From an uncultured Deferribacteraceae bacterium (GTDB lineage Bacteria > Chrysiogenota > Deferribacteres > Deferribacterales > Mucispirillaceae), in contig CAMQYB010000105.1 of assembly GCA_947039055.1 (NCBI GenBank), positions 1 to 6,786 of the forward strand: a stretch of 6,786 nucleotides of DNA. The letters are read 5' to 3'. The notes under the pieces are model-generated. The model was not told the DNA's origin. It was given only the letters and a program-made list of their open reading frames with translations, and did not search any database. Below, one piece after another: positions 1 through 6,692 of the stretch; position 1 is the stretch's first letter, and each line of letters starts with the position of its first letter. A program made the position numbers and the translations under genes.

Positions 1-209
1 ATCTATTAACCCAATCTAACTACTAATTAATCACATCGACTAACTAACTAACTAATCTACCCCAACTAACTAACTCTATCAAAATATCAGTCTGCCAATT
101 AATCACATCGACTAACTAACTCACCAATCTACTAACTAATTATCCAGACTAACAAGCTGTTTCAAACATACCAACTACCCTAACTAGCCGACAAGTCTCT
201 GTTAAACTG
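1..209. repeat. CTAA-rich non-coding region with a 72-bp-spaced direct repeat
   Basis: This stretch lies downstream of motA and has no credible reading frame. It is dominated by the tetranucleotide CTAA, with four perfect copies at 40-55 and further pairs at 66-73, 112-119 and 132-139. A longer direct repeat is visible: bases 25-60 and 97-132 match at 34 of 36 positions, and the first 25 bases are identical, beginning AATTAATCACATCGAC. The offset is 72 bp. The plus strand is very poor in G (I count about 12 G against 60 C). No hairpin followed by a T tract that would terminate motA transcription was seen. Whether it is a local expansion or a genome-wide repeat family cannot be told from one locus. 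Confidence 0.8.
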
Positions 210-974
210 TTAATCAAACTGTGATTTTCTAAGTTTTGGCTCAAGGAAAACATTCAGTTTTTGCTCAACTATTCTAGGATTATCTCCCGCTTGAATAGCC
301 ATTATTCCTGCAAGCATAATTGTTTTCAACTGTTGCTCTTCGACAGATCTTGCTGCCAACTTAACGATTAATGGTTTCGCTATCATATTCGCCATTACTG
401 ATCCATACATCGTCGTAATTAAGGCTACTGACATCGCAGGACCAACGGCTGTCGGATCACTCAGGTTTAAAAGCATCGCAACTAGTCCGATCAGTGTACC
501 AATCATTCCCATCGCTGGACCCATATCCTCTAAGAACGAAAGCATACCAGCACTTTGCTCGTGACGCTCTGCCATAGACTCTAACTCTTTCTCCAATATA
601 ACTCGTATTACATCTGGCTCTGTACCATCAACTGCAAGACGAATACCTTTTTTTAGAAAGTCATCCTCCATATTCTCCTCTTCTGATTCAAGAGAAAGAA
701 TACCATCTCGACGTGCCTTAATTGCAAAATCAACTAACTGCTCTATCAAAGTTTGTGCTGATGATGAACTCGATACAAATGCTCGTGTCATCGCTTTTAC
801 GCCTGCAACCATTTTGTTGATAGGCATACCAGCCATGATAATACCAACTGTACCACCAACAGTAATTAGGAACGACGGAAAATCCAAATATGGACCAACT
901 CCCGCTCCAACTAACATTGATCCTATAACCATACCAAATGCAATAAGCAAACCAATAAGAGTTCCAATATCCAT
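210..974 (-). CDS. motA: Flagellar motor stator protein MotA (PomA-like)
   Basis: Inner-membrane stator subunit that, with MotB/PomB, forms the ion channel driving flagellar rotation. The 254 residues are full length for the PomA-type branch. Four membrane segments are visible at about residues 3-25, 33-52, 150-170 and 177-205, with the large cytoplasmic loop between the second and third. That loop has the conserved RRDGILSLE stretch (R88-E96), matching the charged residues that contact the rotor protein FliG. P153 in MGPAMGMIGT and P201 in AKPL correspond to the two functional prolines of MotA. T160 and T188 sit where Na+-type PomA has its key threonines, so sodium coupling is plausible but inferred. 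The ATG is preceded by a GA-rich ribosome binding site. No motB follows within the 209 bp downstream in the window, which is unusual. Identification is secure; the ion used is not. Confidence 0.95.
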   Translation of the reverse strand: MDIGTLIGLLIAFGMVIGSMLVGAGVGPYLDFPSFLITVGGTVGIIMAGMPINKMVAGVKAMTRAFVSSSSSAQTLIEQLVDFAIKARRDGILSLESEEENMEDDFLKKGIRLAVDGTEPDVIRVILEKELESMAERHEQSAGMLSFLEDMGPAMGMIGTLIGLVAMLLNLSDPTAVGPAMSVALITTMYGSVMANMIAKPLIVKLAARSVEEQQLKTIMLAGIMAIQAGDNPRIVEQKLNVFLEPKLRKSQFD

Positions 975-1337
975 TACAGTCTCTCTCTCAACAAGTTATC
1001 TTATTTAACTAAACATTACTAAGAAAACTTTAACCTATATATTTTCAACAATCAAATGCAAAACATTAACAAAATAACAATATCGAAATACTCAATATGT
1101 TAATTGTTAAAGAACTAAACTGATAAAGCAAATGTATCTACACATAAACTTTACCAAAATATCTCAAACCTTTTTAGCCATAAAACTAAATCAATAATTC
1201 GATATATTTACATATAAAACAATATCGACAAATTTATAATAACTAGTTAATTATTAAACTAACAACTTTATAAATCTCTAAATATCCAACAATCATAAAT
1301 TAATAAACAAGCACAACCTGTAAACAATTAAACTAAA
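975..1337. other. Gene-free AT-rich spacer between rho and motA
   Basis: This 363-bp gap contains the motA ribosome binding site but no reading frame, RNA gene or GC-rich hairpin that I can support. From 1021 to 1337 the plus strand has about 52 C but only about 15 G. A perfect 10-bp palindrome, TAACTAGTTA, lies at 1240-1249, and CAATATCGA occurs twice (1078-1086 and 1220-1228). It presumably carries the motA promoter and the end of the rho transcript, but no -35/-10 pair, sigma-28 or sigma-54 site stood out. Confidence 0.6.
980..989 (-). promoter_or_regulatory. Ribosome binding site of motA
   Basis: On the minus strand the bases just upstream of the motA ATG read GAGAGAGAGA, a purine-rich Shine-Dalgarno-like tract ending about 5 bases before the start codon. 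It supports the start at 974. It is a dinucleotide run rather than a textbook AGGAGG, so its length could vary between strains by slippage (inference). Confidence 0.6.
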
Positions 1338-2621
1338 TTATTTACCCATGTTGTTTAAGAACTCTTGATTAGATTTTGTACCTTTCATCTTATCTAATAT
1401 AAATTCCATCGAATCAACAGCGTTCATATTTGATAAAAATCTACGTAAGATCCATATCTTATTCTGCTCTTCTTGAGTATGGAGCATCTCTTCTTTTCTT
1501 GTGCCTGATTTATTGATATCTATCGCAGGGAATGTTCTTCTTTCAACCAATCTTCTATCAAGGTGAAGTTCCATGTTACCTGTACCTTTAAATTCTTCAA
1601 AGATAACTTCATCCATTCTGCTTCCTGTATCAACTAATGCTGATGCAATGATAGACAACGATCCACCCTCTTCAATATTTCTTGCAGCACCAAAAAATCT
1701 TTTCGGTTTATGTAATGCGTTTGAGTCAACACCACCTGATAATACTTTACCACTTGATGGCTCAACTGAGTTATACGCTCTTGCTAATCTAGTTATTGAA
1801 TCTAAAATAATAACAACGTCAAACGCTTTTTCAACTAGACGTTTAGATCTATGTAGAACCATCTCTGCAACTTGAACATGTCTGTATGCTGGCTCATCAA
1901 ATGTTGATGATATAACCTCGATACGAATATTCTCACCTTTAGCTTCGCCCTCTTTAACAAGTTTAGCAACTGTCTTTTTAAAATCAGTTACCTCCTCTGG
2001 ACGCTCATCTATAAGAAGTAAAATCATATAAACTTCTGGGTGGTTTGTTGCAATTGCAGATGCGATTGATTTCATTAAAATTGTTTTACCAGTTTTAGGT
2101 GGAGCAACAATTAATGCTCTCTGACCTTTACCGATAGGAGTGATTAAGTTGATGCAACGTGTATCATATTTAGTAGCTTCACACTCAAGGTTTAATCTCT
2201 CTTCAGGAAATAAAGGAGTTAGATTTTCAAAAAGATATCTTACTCTACTATGCTCTTGAAAGTTTACTTTCTCAGCTTTAAGCAGTGCAAAATATTTCTC
2301 TAACTCTCTTGGAGGACGAATTTCACCTTCAACAGTATCTCCGTTTCTAAGTCCTAATTTTTTGATCTGTGCAGGTGATACATAGATATCATCTGGACCT
2401 GGAAGATAGTTATAATCGGGAGATCTAAGAAATCCAAATCCATCTGGAAGGATATCTAAAACCCCTTGTCCATATATTTGGGTATTGCGGATACTTGTTG
2501 CTTTTAAGATTTCAAACATCAACTCCTGACGCAAAAAACTTGCCGCATTTTCAATCTCTAACTCTTCTGCCTTACGCAACAACTCCTCGATTGAGTGTTT
2601 TTTTAGTTCTGTCAAATTCAC
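1338..2621 (-). CDS. rho: Transcription termination factor Rho
   Basis: Hexameric RNA-dependent ATPase/helicase that ends transcription of untranslated RNA. The 427 residues show all expected parts. There is an N-terminal helical domain (about 1-45) and a cold-shock-like primary RNA-binding domain (about 50-120) containing DGFGFLRSPDYNYLPGPDDIYVS in pieces. Walker A is APPKTGKT (173-180, K179). The catalytic glutamate is E206 in IDERPEEVTD, Walker B ends at D274 in IILDSITRLARAYN, the Q-loop SGKVLSGG is near 290-297, and the arginine-finger segment LVERRTFPAID lies near 358-368. Compared from memory with E. coli Rho, there are 14 extra residues between EEVTD and STFDEP (within about 215-235). 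The start is GTG: an in-frame TAA lies two codons upstream, and the next in-frame ATG (residue 35) would remove much of the N-terminal domain. A candidate promoter and a leader of about 142 nt lie upstream. Confidence 0.98.
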   Translation of the reverse strand: MNLTELKKHSIEELLRKAEELEIENAASFLRQELMFEILKATSIRNTQIYGQGVLDILPDGFGFLRSPDYNYLPGPDDIYVSPAQIKKLGLRNGDTVEGEIRPPRELEKYFALLKAEKVNFQEHSRVRYLFENLTPLFPEERLNLECEATKYDTRCINLITPIGKGQRALIVAPPKTGKTILMKSIASAIATNHPEVYMILLLIDERPEEVTDFKKTVAKLVKEGEAKGENIRIEVISSTFDEPAYRHVQVAEMVLHRSKRLVEKAFDVVIILDSITRLARAYNSVEPSSGKVLSGGVDSNALHKPKRFFGAARNIEEGGSLSIIASALVDTGSRMDEVIFEEFKGTGNMELHLDRRLVERRTFPAIDINKSGTRKEEMLHTQEEQNKIWILRRFLSNMNAVDSMEFILDKMKGTKSNQEFLNNMGK

Positions 2622-2624
2622 AAA

Positions 2625-2631
2625 TTACTCC
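2625..2631 (-). promoter_or_regulatory. Ribosome binding site deciding the GTG start of rho
   Basis: On the minus strand this reads GGAGTAA, with the GGAG core 6 bases from the GTG at 2621-2619. The TAA inside it is in frame with rho, so translation cannot begin further upstream. An ATG overlapping the site (2633-2631) would give only ATG-GAG-TAA, a two-codon frame. Together these fix the GTG as the start. Confidence 0.85.
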
Positions 2632-2691
2632 ATAGATTTTTATGATCTTTTAAAAGCATAAACTACTTTTTAAACAATACATAATAACGAG

Positions 2692-2709
2692 ATTATTTAA
2701 CTAAATAAT
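2692..2709. repeat. 18-bp AT-only palindrome in the rho leader
   Basis: The arms ATTATTTA (2692-2699) and TAAATAAT (2702-2709) are perfectly complementary around a 2-base centre, AC. As RNA the loop is too tight and the stem too weak for a terminator, so if it functions it could be a protein-binding site. In such AT-rich sequence chance is also possible. It lies between the candidate promoter and the start of rho. Confidence 0.45.
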
Positions 2710-2769
2710 GATCACTTATTGATGATAAACTTTTGAGATTCTTTTTTTGGATATAACCACTATCATCAT

Positions 2770-2798
2770 ATAGTAGAAAATATCGATACTCTTGTCAA
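2770..2798 (-). promoter_or_regulatory. Candidate sigma-70-type promoter for rho
   Basis: On the minus strand a perfect TTGACA (2798-2793) is followed after exactly 17 bases by TACTAT (2775-2770), which matches TATAAT at four of six positions. Transcription would begin near 2763, giving an untranslated leader of about 142 nt before rho. This is the best -35/-10 pair I could find in the window, but it is a by-eye match. TACTAT also recurs in the nearby ~51-bp repeats, so part of the match may come from the repeat. Confidence 0.5.
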
Positions 2799-2810
2799 CT
2801 ATTAACTTAT

Positions 2811-2985
2811 AAAATAGTACAGAGTTTCCTCTCATTAAAAATTTAACAACTACTCATAGTTAAAATAGTAATCACTCATTATAATAAACAACTTGCGAAC
2901 GACTACCCTCTACAATAGTAATCAACACATTTTCATTAATAATTTACTAACTACGACCCTGCTAAAATAGTGCTAAGTTCGTTCT
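2811..2985. repeat. Degenerate ~51-bp tandem repeat downstream of ligA
   Basis: Anchor words AAAATAGTA, AAAATAGTA, ACAATAGTA and AAAATAGTG begin at 2811, 2862, 2912 and 2964, spacings of 51, 50 and 52 bp. Units 1 and 3 align without gaps at about 31 of 51 positions, with a block near unit positions 22-43 matching at 19 of 22. Units 2 and 3 share 12 of their first 13 bases. The fourth anchor lies inside the last codons of ligA, where similarity to unit 3 is about 26 of 40. Low complexity inflates these values, so the ligA copy is the least certain. Unit 2 contains CAACTTGCGAA (2889-2899), also the core of the array at the right end of the window. Confidence 0.6.
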
Positions 2986-4969
2986 CATCAATAACTTTCA
3001 CACCTAACTCTAAAGCCTTTTTAAGTTTACTACCAGCGTCATCTCCTGCTAAAAGATAATCTGTATTTTTACTTACAGATGATGATACCCTAGCTCCGTA
3101 TGACTCAATCAGATCCTTAAAATACTCTCGCCCTTGAGATAGTTTTCCCGTTATTACAAATGATTTATCTAATGCTGTCTTATTTAAAAGATCAGTTTCT
3201 TTCTCAAATTTTAAACCGCTCGATCTTAGTCGATCTACGATTTTCATATTTATATCATCTTTAAAAAAGTTGACTAATATTGATGCTGATCCGATACCTA
3301 TTCCATATATCGCAGAGATATCATCCTCAGTCGCTTTCATAATAGTATCTATATCACCGAACTGTTTTACAATCAATTTTGTAGCTGTTCGTCCGATATT
3401 TTTTATGCCTATACCGTATAGCACTCTATGAAACGGTTGTGATTTAGATTGCTCAATCGCTTCTAAAAGATTATCCACAGATTGAGTTTGAAACCCCTCT
3501 AATTTTAAGATCGCTTTTCTATCAAGATGATATATATCTGAAATATCTTTTATTATATTATGCTCTAAAAACTGCTCTACAATTCTTACTCCGAACCCTT
3601 TTATATCCATAGCATCTCGTGATGCAAAATGAGTAATACCACCTTGAACAATCGCAGGACACAACCTATTCACACAGTAACCTTTTACGCCACTTATATC
3701 ATTTGCTAACGCCTCGCCACATACAGGACACACAGTTGGAATTTCAATCTCACGACTTTCAATATTTTCAACGGATCTATCAACCGATATTATTTTAGGG
3801 ATAACTTCGCCACCCTTTTCAATGATAACCGTATCGCCTATTTTTACGCCTAATCTTTTAATCTCATCATTATTATGTAGCGTTGCTCGTGCTATTACCG
3901 ATCCTGATAGTTGTACTGACTCAAGCTCTGCAACTGGAGTTATAGCTCCTGTTCTGCCGACTTGAAATGTTACTGATAATAATTTTGTAGTAGCCGACTC
4001 TGATTTATATTTATAACTAATTGCAAATCTAGGATATTTTGATGTGTGTCCAAGTTCATCTCTTATTGCGTAATCATTAACTTTTACAACAGCACCATCA
4101 AGCTCGTAATCTAACTTATTATTTAACGTATCATCTAAATCATCTCTAATTTTTTCAATCTCAAATATAGCGTCCATAATATCGTCTGTTTCACTAAATT
4201 TAAAAATATTTTCATTCACAGGAAAACCTAATTCAGCTAAATATTTTAGATCATCAAAATGGTTACTATTTTTTCTGCCTAGATCTATTGAGTAGAGAAA
4301 TAATTTTAATCCTCTTGATGCGACTTTCGAACTATCTAGCAGTTTTAAACTTCCAGCCGCAGCGTTTCTAGGGTTTGCAAATAAAGTTTCACCTTCTGCT
4401 TCACGCTCAATATTCAGTTTATTAAAAGTAGAGATCGGCATATACGCCTCGCCTCTAATTATAATTTCATTTCTATCTTTGATAGTTGCAGGCAAGACAC
4501 CTAGACTTTTTATATTATCTAAAATATCCTCACCGATAACGCCGTTGCCTCTTGTTGCAGCCTCAACCAGAACGCCATCACTATACCGTATAGATATCGC
4601 CATGCCATCAATTTTAGGTTCAATAACAAACTCAATATTTTTAACAGTAGCGTTTACAACTTTTTTAACCTTATCAATAAACTCGATAATATCATCTCGT
4701 GAATAAGAGTTCTCAAGTGAGTACATTCGTATCTGATGCTCAATCTTCTTATCTGATGTTACAAGGTTATCATCAACATCGCCAACACGTTGAGTAGGTG
4801 AAGTTGAGATAATTATCTCAGGATAATCTTCTTCAAGTTTAGTAAGCTCTTTATATAGTTGATCGTACTCATAATCGTCTATATCAGAAATATTATTTAC
4901 ATAATAATCTTGATTATATTTTTCAATGAGTGCAATCAACTCTTTATATCTAGCTATTTTTTTATCCAT
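2951..4969 (-). CDS. ligA: NAD+-dependent DNA ligase LigA
   Basis: Seals nicks in duplex DNA during replication and repair, using NAD+ to form an enzyme-AMP intermediate. The 672 residues are normal for the family and every domain is present. Domain Ia (about 1-70) has DYYVNN and SPTQRVG. The adenylation domain contains EPKIDG with the nucleophile K119, TRGNG at 139-143 (many family members have RGDG), RGEAYMP at 172-178, LDGAVVKVN, and FAISYKYK with K320. An OB fold follows (about 330-405). Four zinc-binding cysteines are C414, C417, C432 and C437. Helix-hairpin-helix repeats include GIGIKNIG (519-526) and GIGIGSAS (556-563). A BRCT domain occupies about 597-672. The ATG has a good AGGAAGA ribosome binding site. 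trhP ends 78 bp upstream in the same direction without an obvious terminator, so co-transcription is plausible. The 3' end overlaps the last unit of a degenerate ~51-bp repeat without damage to the protein. Confidence 0.98.
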   Translation of the reverse strand: MDKKIARYKELIALIEKYNQDYYVNNISDIDDYEYDQLYKELTKLEEDYPEIIISTSPTQRVGDVDDNLVTSDKKIEHQIRMYSLENSYSRDDIIEFIDKVKKVVNATVKNIEFVIEPKIDGMAISIRYSDGVLVEAATRGNGVIGEDILDNIKSLGVLPATIKDRNEIIIRGEAYMPISTFNKLNIEREAEGETLFANPRNAAAGSLKLLDSSKVASRGLKLFLYSIDLGRKNSNHFDDLKYLAELGFPVNENIFKFSETDDIMDAIFEIEKIRDDLDDTLNNKLDYELDGAVVKVNDYAIRDELGHTSKYPRFAISYKYKSESATTKLLSVTFQVGRTGAITPVAELESVQLSGSVIARATLHNNDEIKRLGVKIGDTVIIEKGGEVIPKIISVDRSVENIESREIEIPTVCPVCGEALANDISGVKGYCVNRLCPAIVQGGITHFASRDAMDIKGFGVRIVEQFLEHNIIKDISDIYHLDRKAILKLEGFQTQSVDNLLEAIEQSKSQPFHRVLYGIGIKNIGRTATKLIVKQFGDIDTIMKATEDDISAIYGIGIGSASILVNFFKDDINMKIVDRLRSSGLKFEKETDLLNKTALDKSFVITGKLSQGREYFKDLIESYGARVSSSVSKNTDYLLAGDDAGSKLKKALELGVKVIDENELSTILAGS

Positions 4970-4971
4970 TA

Positions 4972-4978
4972 TCTTCCT
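4972..4978 (-). promoter_or_regulatory. Ribosome binding site of ligA
   Basis: The minus strand reads AGGAAGA just before the ATG at 4969, a good Shine-Dalgarno match at short but normal spacing. It supports the annotated start, which gives the usual ligase N-terminus. Confidence 0.7.
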
Positions 4979-5047
4979 GTTTAAGTTTTATAGTTTTTTT
5001 ATACATCAATTAACTAAGCAACCTTACACATCTGAAACTATCTATAT

Positions 5048-6271
5048 CTAAACTGTTTTATCTTCTGATGGATCTTTATATTTTAAAAGTAGCGAACCTT
5101 CTTCAATCTTATTAAGTGTTTTGATTTTGTATCTATAATTTGGACGTGTGTTATCTTCGCTATTTCCATCAACATTAACTAAAGCATCTATCTTGAGTTT
5201 ACTCTCTTTTAATCCCGGTGCAAAAACATCTATACTATCGCCAACTGCAAATTTAGCTCTTGCAAGTATCGTTATCTCATCGTCCGTTGAGCTTTCAACA
5301 GTAGCTAAAAATGATGCTGAATTATTTAATAGTGCGTTCGTATCATTGATAGCATCATCATCTGCTTTGCCATCATAAAATCCTGTGATATATCCTCTGT
5401 TAGATATAGATGCCAATAACTCTATCCAGCGAACATCTGCAACATAATCTAATCCCATCTCTTTTGCTCGATCAATCGCTGCTCTATAAACTGATGTAAC
5501 TATTGATAGGTACATCATTGATTTCATTCTGCCTTCAATTTTAGCCGATGCTATACCCATATCGTATAACTCACCCATCTTCTCTATCATAGATAGATCT
5601 TTAGAGTTATATAAATATGTGCCTCTTTCATCTTCTTCAATTTCAAAAGTACGATCTCTTCTTGTGTTTTCAACAAGGTGATAATTCCATCTGCAAGGTT
5701 GAGTACACTCGCCGTGATTTGCATCTTTACCATTCATATAAGATGATATAAGACATCTGCCTGACATAGAAATACATATCGCACCATGCACAAAAACTTC
5801 TACTTCACATTTTGCTTTCTTACATATATTAACTAGATCGTTCTTAAAAATCTCTCTCGCCATAATCACACGATCAGCACCTTGAGCTGCCCAAAAATTC
5901 ACAGCCGATACGTTCGTTGTATTAGCTTGCGTACTGATTGATAATGGAGTTTTTAAATTGCTCTCTTTAGCTATATGAAATATTCCAGGATCAGATATAA
6001 TGAGTCCATCTGGTTTTAATTTATCCACATCTTTAAGATATTTTTCTATCCCTTCAAGCTCTTCAGTTGTTGGAAAAATATTTACTGTAACATATCCTTT
6101 CTTACCTTCACTATGGAGATATTTTAATGCTTGCTCCATTTCATCCATCGAAAAATTTCCAGCCGATGCTCTAAGTCCGTACTGCTTACCTGAAAAATAA
6201 ACAGCGTCTGCTCCAAACTTTATCGCCGCTAACATCTTATAATAATTACCCGCAGGTGCTAATAATTCCAT
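5048..6271 (-). CDS. trhP: U32-family protein, tRNA 5-hydroxyuridine synthesis (TrhP/YegQ-like)
   Basis: Belongs to the U32 family, first called peptidases or collagenases. The TrhP/YegQ branch is now known to act in prephenate-dependent hydroxylation of uridine 34 in tRNA. The N-terminus ELLAPAGNYYKMLAAIKFGADAVY, given here in part, is the family hallmark. Residues 158-176 fit the U32 signature: E158, F160, G163, C166, G171, C173 and S176. They are followed by GKDANHGEC and TQPCRW (C189, C193), typical of TrhP. C166, C173, C189 and C193 are candidates for the Fe-S cluster found in this family (inference). The KIEGRMKS motif lies at 244-251. A small C-terminal beta domain (about 318-395) includes AKFAVGDSIDVFAP. 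At 407 residues it is slightly shorter than E. coli YegQ. The ATG is supported by AGGA nine bases upstream. It is probably co-transcribed with ligA, 78 bp downstream. Family membership is certain, the TrhP role likely; another U32 branch is the alternative. Confidence 0.85.
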   Translation of the reverse strand: MELLAPAGNYYKMLAAIKFGADAVYFSGKQYGLRASAGNFSMDEMEQALKYLHSEGKKGYVTVNIFPTTEELEGIEKYLKDVDKLKPDGLIISDPGIFHIAKESNLKTPLSISTQANTTNVSAVNFWAAQGADRVIMAREIFKNDLVNICKKAKCEVEVFVHGAICISMSGRCLISSYMNGKDANHGECTQPCRWNYHLVENTRRDRTFEIEEDERGTYLYNSKDLSMIEKMGELYDMGIASAKIEGRMKSMMYLSIVTSVYRAAIDRAKEMGLDYVADVRWIELLASISNRGYITGFYDGKADDDAINDTNALLNNSASFLATVESSTDDEITILARAKFAVGDSIDVFAPGLKESKLKIDALVNVDGNSEDNTRPNYRYKIKTLNKIEEGSLLLKYKDPSEDKTV

Positions 6272-6280
6272 ATTTATATT

Positions 6281-6284
6281 TCCT
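6281..6284 (-). promoter_or_regulatory. Ribosome binding site of trhP
   Basis: AGGA on the minus strand ends nine bases before the ATG at 6271. It is a modest Shine-Dalgarno match and supports a start that gives the typical U32 N-terminus. Confidence 0.5.
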
Positions 6285-6307
6285 AATTCTTTATAATTTT
6301 ATTTTAT

Positions 6308-6330
6308 CTACTCTACTACTTTTACTACTT
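6308..6330. repeat. CTACT-rich low-complexity tract upstream of trhP
   Basis: The plus strand is a run of CTA/TACT-type words with no G at all. It sits between the trhP start and the GC-rich array, where a trhP promoter would be expected. No convincing -35/-10 pair was found here, although TATAAA- and TAAAAT-like words occur on the minus strand nearby. Confidence 0.45.
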
Positions 6331-6362
6331 AAAACTTTGTCGACATCTATCTCTACCATATC

Positions 6363-6682
6363 GCCAACTAAGCATATACTAGCCAACTTGCGAAGCCCAC
6401 GCCAGCCAACTTACCAAGCCCATGCTCGCCAACTTACTAAGCCCATGCTCGCCAACTTGCGAAGCTAAACACTAGCCAACTTGCGAAGCCCACGCCAGCC
6501 AACTTGCGAAGCCCATACTCGCCAACTTACTAAGCCCATGCTCGCCAACTTGCGAAGCTAAACACTAGCCCACTTACTAAGCCCACGCCAGCCAACTTGC
6601 GAAGCCCACGCCAGCCAACTTGCTAAGCCCATACTCGCTAACTTGCGAAGCCCACGCCAGCCAACTGCCAAGCATATAGTTG
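6363..6682. repeat. GC-rich tandem array of 23-24-bp units with higher-order structure
   Basis: Twelve complete contiguous units occupy 6382-6659: ten of 23 bp and two of 24 bp. Each reads GCCAACTT, then a variable triplet (GCG, ACT, ACC or GCT), then AAG, then one of a few tails: CCCACGCCA, CCCATGCTC, CCCATACTC or the 10-base CTAAACACTA. Units 9 and 12 have single changes in the first block. The unit beginning at 6382 is about 65% G+C, far above its surroundings. Four-unit blocks 6382-6474 and 6475-6567 (93 bp each) match at 90 of 93 positions, so whole blocks have been duplicated. Shortened end units at 6363 and 6660 both contain AAGCATATA. Units abut with no spacers, so this is not CRISPR. 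Lengths not divisible by three and stops in the subtypes argue against coding. The array ends about 90 bp upstream of the trhP start. Function unknown. Confidence 0.95.
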
Positions 6683-6692
6683 TCACTAAATA

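Noticed and set aside
1..209. Telomere-like repeats
   Set aside because: The repeat is CTAA rather than CCCTAA, is irregular, and lies beside an ordinary bacterial gene with no sign of a replicon end.
1..209. Remnant of motB on the minus strand
   Set aside because: All minus-strand frames are broken and show no membrane anchor or other MotB-like sequence.
814..1008. Plus-strand frame opposite the motA start
   Set aside because: It is a mirror frame of the MotA membrane segments; motA is clearly the real gene.
1141..1200. Sigma-54 promoter for motA around TGGC on the minus strand
   Set aside because: The GC of the -12 element is absent at the required distance, so the match is not credible. 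Sigma-28-like words at CAATATCGA also lack the full consensus.
1573..1875. Plus-strand 100-codon frame within rho
   Set aside because: Fully antisense to the conserved Rho ATPase domain, with no recognisable protein features.
6256..6468. Plus-strand frame of 70 codons reading into the array
   Set aside because: It overlaps the start of trhP on the opposite strand, is low complexity, and its end merely translates 23-bp units that shift frame from one to the next. No credible ribosome binding site or domain.
6363..6682. CRISPR array
   Set aside because: Units are contiguous and nearly identical throughout their 23-24 bp; there are no unique spacers and no cas genes nearby.
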